From Coleofasciculus sp. S288 (GTDB lineage Bacteria > Cyanobacteriota > Cyanobacteriia > Cyanobacteriales > Coleofasciculaceae), in assembly GCA_020216575.1 (NCBI GenBank), contig JAIUYC010000362.1:1-5496 (forward strand): a stretch of 5,496 nt of DNA, in the 5' to 3' direction. The position numbers and the translations under genes are program-made. The number at the start of each line of letters is the position of its first letter. The first letter of the stretch is position 1. Shown here piece by piece: positions 3,724 through 5,496 of the stretch. A model generated the notes under the pieces. That model was not told the origin of the DNA, did no database searches, and saw only the letters and a list, made by a program, of their open reading frames with translations.

Positions 3724-5496
3724 TTACTTTGCCTCCATCCAGTTTTTCCCTGCATGAACCTCAACAACGAGAGGAACACTTAACTCAACCGCTGATTCCA
3801 TTGTGGATTTGATTTTAGGCTGTAATTCCTCCCATACATCGGGGTGAACTTCAAACACTAATTCATCGTGAACTTGCAATAGCAGATGTGCTTTTTCTGT
3901 GTAGTTCTGCAAGAGTTTATGCAGGTTCACCATGGCAATTTTGATAATATCAGCGCTGGAGCCTTGAATTGGCGCGTTAGCTGCTGCACGTAGCAACCCA
4001 GCATCGTATTGATCTAGCCGTTTTAGATCATCGAGATTAATATCGTTGGGGTTTTTACCTTTGTTCTGACGAAGTGTTGAGCTGTTGAAGTTAAAGTAGC
4101 GACGACGTCCTAGAATAGTTTCGACGTAGCCTTTTGCGATCGCTTCCCGTTTCATCTGCTCCAAATACTCAAAAACCTTGGGATAGCGTTGGTTAAACCG
4201 CTCAATAAATGTCTTGCCTTGGGCAGATGATACCCCAGCTTCCCGCGCAAATCGCTGCGCCCCCATCCCATAAATTACGCCGAAGTTAATCGTCTTACCC
4301 AACCGTCGTTCATCTGGTGTTACTGTTTCTTTCTCAAAGAGCAACCGTGCGGTTACGGTGTGAATATCCTCATTATTCTGATAGGTTTCAACGAGAACTG
4401 GTTCTTTCGTTAGATGTGCCAAAATTCGCAACTCAATTTGCGAATAGTCAGCTGCCACAATTAACCAACCGGGTTCTGGCACAAACGCCTTGCGAATTTT
4501 GCGACTAAAGGCAGTACGAATGGGAATGTTTTGTAAATTAGGATTAGACGAAGATAGTCGCCCTGTGGATGTCCCCGTCTGGTTAAAATCTGTATGCACT
4601 CGATGAGTATCGGGACGTACCAGTTTCGGTAGGGCATCCACATACGTTGATTTCAACTTAGAAAGAGTGCGGTACTCCAGAATTGCATCAACAATGGGTT
4701 CACCTTCCAGCTTTTCCAAGGTTGCTGCATCGGTAGAGTAACCTGTTTTAGTTTTGCGAGATTTTTTGGTGAATGATTCGACTTTTCTAGCCAGCAACTC
4801 ACTCAGTTGTTTGGGTGAGCCTAAATTGAATTTTTCCCCAGCAGTCTCATAGGCTTTTTGCTCAATGGCTTCTAAATCTTTTTCTAGTTGTTGCGAGAGT
4901 TCTTTAAGATAGGCAACATCAATACGAATCCCCTGATATTCCATCTCAGCTAAAACTGGCTCTAGAGGCTGTTCCACGTTTAGCAATAGCTTATGCAATG
5001 CTGGAACTTTCTCCAATTCCTCGCGCTGCTTGGGAAATATTCCAAATGTTGTGTAGACATCCATACCGCAGTAGTCGGCAACTGTTGGGATGTCCAAATC
5101 AGCTATTGTTTTGCCTTTCGGAATGGGTAGTTCTTTATAACTTTTAGCCCTTATCCCTAAATATTTCAGCGCCAAATCACTGAGGTTATGGCTACTCTCT
5201 GGATTAAGGACATAACTGGCCAGCATCGTATCGAAGACGACTCCCGCTAGCTGAACGCCCTGACAGCACAATACCAAGCGGTCAAATTTGGCATTTTGCA
5301 GCACCTTGGGATAGTCAGCACTTTCTAGAATCGGGCGCAGGGCGTCTAAAACCTTTGCCTTATCCAGATTACCTCCTGCCATGTGACCAATGGGAATGTA
5401 AGCAACTTCCATATCTGAAGGCTGAACTTCCCCCTTGCTAGTTTCCTCTTTTAATAAGGGGGGGGTAGGCTTTGCAAAGCAACAGCCAATTCCCAC
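3724..5496 (-). CDS. polA: DNA polymerase I, C-terminal part (5' end outside window)
   Basis: This is the C-terminal 590 codons of DNA polymerase I, the repair and Okazaki-fragment-processing polymerase; the 5' nuclease domain and first proofreading motif lie beyond the right edge. The frame is open to the edge, and its first codon, GTG, is probably an internal valine, not a start. Numbered from that codon: proofreading motif II is QNAKFDR (67-73, D72) and motif III YCGMD (142-146), so 3'-5' exonuclease residues look intact. Polymerase motif A is DYSQIELRILAH (350-361, D350, E355). Motif B is RRLGKTINFGVIYG (397-410, R397, K401, F405, Y409), with phenylalanine at the position that governs dideoxynucleotide discrimination. 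Motif C is VHDEL (542-546, D544). The protein ends in NWMEAK and tandem stops TAA TGA. Oddities are a repeat-derived insert near residues 10-27 and about 19 extra residues between motifs B and C compared with E. coli (region 468-506). It is convergent with the Uma2 gene. Confidence 0.97.
   Translation of the reverse strand: MGIGCCFAKPTPPLLKEETSKGEVQPSDMEVAYIPIGHMAGGNLDKAKVLDALRPILESADYPKVLQNAKFDRLVLCCQGVQLAGVVFDTMLASYVLNPESSHNLSDLALKYLGIRAKSYKELPIPKGKTIADLDIPTVADYCGMDVYTTFGIFPKQREELEKVPALHKLLLNVEQPLEPVLAEMEYQGIRIDVAYLKELSQQLEKDLEAIEQKAYETAGEKFNLGSPKQLSELLARKVESFTKKSRKTKTGYSTDAATLEKLEGEPIVDAILEYRTLSKLKSTYVDALPKLVRPDTHRVHTDFNQTGTSTGRLSSSNPNLQNIPIRTAFSRKIRKAFVPEPGWLIVAADYSQIELRILAHLTKEPVLVETYQNNEDIHTVTARLLFEKETVTPDERRLGKTINFGVIYGMGAQRFAREAGVSSAQGKTFIERFNQRYPKVFEYLEQMKREAIAKGYVETILGRRRYFNFNSSTLRQNKGKNPNDINLDDLKRLDQYDAGLLRAAANAPIQGSSADIIKIAMVNLHKLLQNYTEKAHLLLQVHDELVFEVHPDVWEELQPKIKSTMESAVELSVPLVVEVHAGKNWMEAK
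5430..5465. repeat. G/C-run inverted repeat inside the polA coding sequence
   Basis: CCCCCTT (5430-5436) pairs with AAGGGGG (5456-5462) across a 19-nt loop, and the right arm extends to a run of eight G (5458-5465). On the polA strand it encodes the low-complexity stretch PTPPLLKEETSKGEV (residues 10-24), which interrupts an otherwise conserved block. It resembles the C/G-run palindromes scattered through cyanobacterial genomes, here kept in frame. Confidence 0.6.

Larger units (their letters stand above)
381..4143. repeat. HIP1 octamers GCGATCGC, six dispersed copies
   Basis: Exact copies lie at 381-388, 1104-1111, 1838-1845, 2694-2701, 2824-2831 and 4136-4143, four inside genes and two in the long spacer. 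Chance would give about 0.08 copies in 5.5 kb. HIP1 enrichment is a hallmark of many cyanobacterial genomes and is the main basis for the taxonomic call. Confidence 0.9.

Noticed and set aside
4317..4643. Short open frames on both strands inside polA
   Set aside because: They overlap conserved polymerase coding sequence in other frames and show no family resemblance.
5494..5496. GTG at the right edge as the real start of polA
   Set aside because: The protein would begin inside the proofreading domain, and VGIGCC matches an internal PolA block. The gene must continue beyond the window.

Overview
This window looks like a stretch of a cyanobacterial chromosome. Six exact copies of the HIP1 octamer GCGATCGC occur in 5.5 kb. 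An N-terminal domain known mainly from cyanobacteria (DUF1400 type), a Uma2-family protein and characteristic short palindromic repeats are also present. The density of single genes on alternating strands, separated by repeat-rich spacers, suits a larger-genome filamentous or colonial lineage. I cannot name the genus.

Layout from left to right: (1) bases 1-430, minus strand, the N-terminal part of a probably exported DUF1400/alpha-beta-hydrolase-type protein that runs off the left edge. (2) 431-710, a divergent spacer with a promoter candidate for that gene, an 11-bp direct repeat and a palindrome. (3) 711-1565, plus strand, a complete DppC/OppC-type ABC transporter permease with no partner subunits in view. 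(4) A terminator at 1663-1704, then 1703-2332, minus strand, a NYN-domain (LabA/DUF88-like) protein whose last acidic motif is changed from the usual SGDxD to SGNAN. (5) 2333-2893/2950, a long spacer that holds a good minus-strand terminator with no recognisable gene in front of it, further hairpins and a GGT-rich inverted repeat. (6) 2951-3538, plus strand, a Uma2-family PD-(D/E)xK nuclease-like protein with a promoter just ahead of it. (7) 3539-3723, a patchwork of short palindromic repeats. (8) 3724-5496, minus strand, the C-terminal 590 codons of DNA polymerase I (polA), whose 5' end lies beyond the right edge.

The genes alternate in strand (-, +, -, +, -), so no two can share an operon inside this window, and I see no functional pathway linking them. 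PolA is a core replication and repair gene; the others are accessory or poorly characterised. I find no convincing multi-gene novel system. The best leads are the substituted acidic residues in the NYN protein, the orphan minus-strand terminator with a structured leader (a possible small RNA or attenuator), and a G/C-rich inverted repeat that appears to have been inserted in frame into polA.
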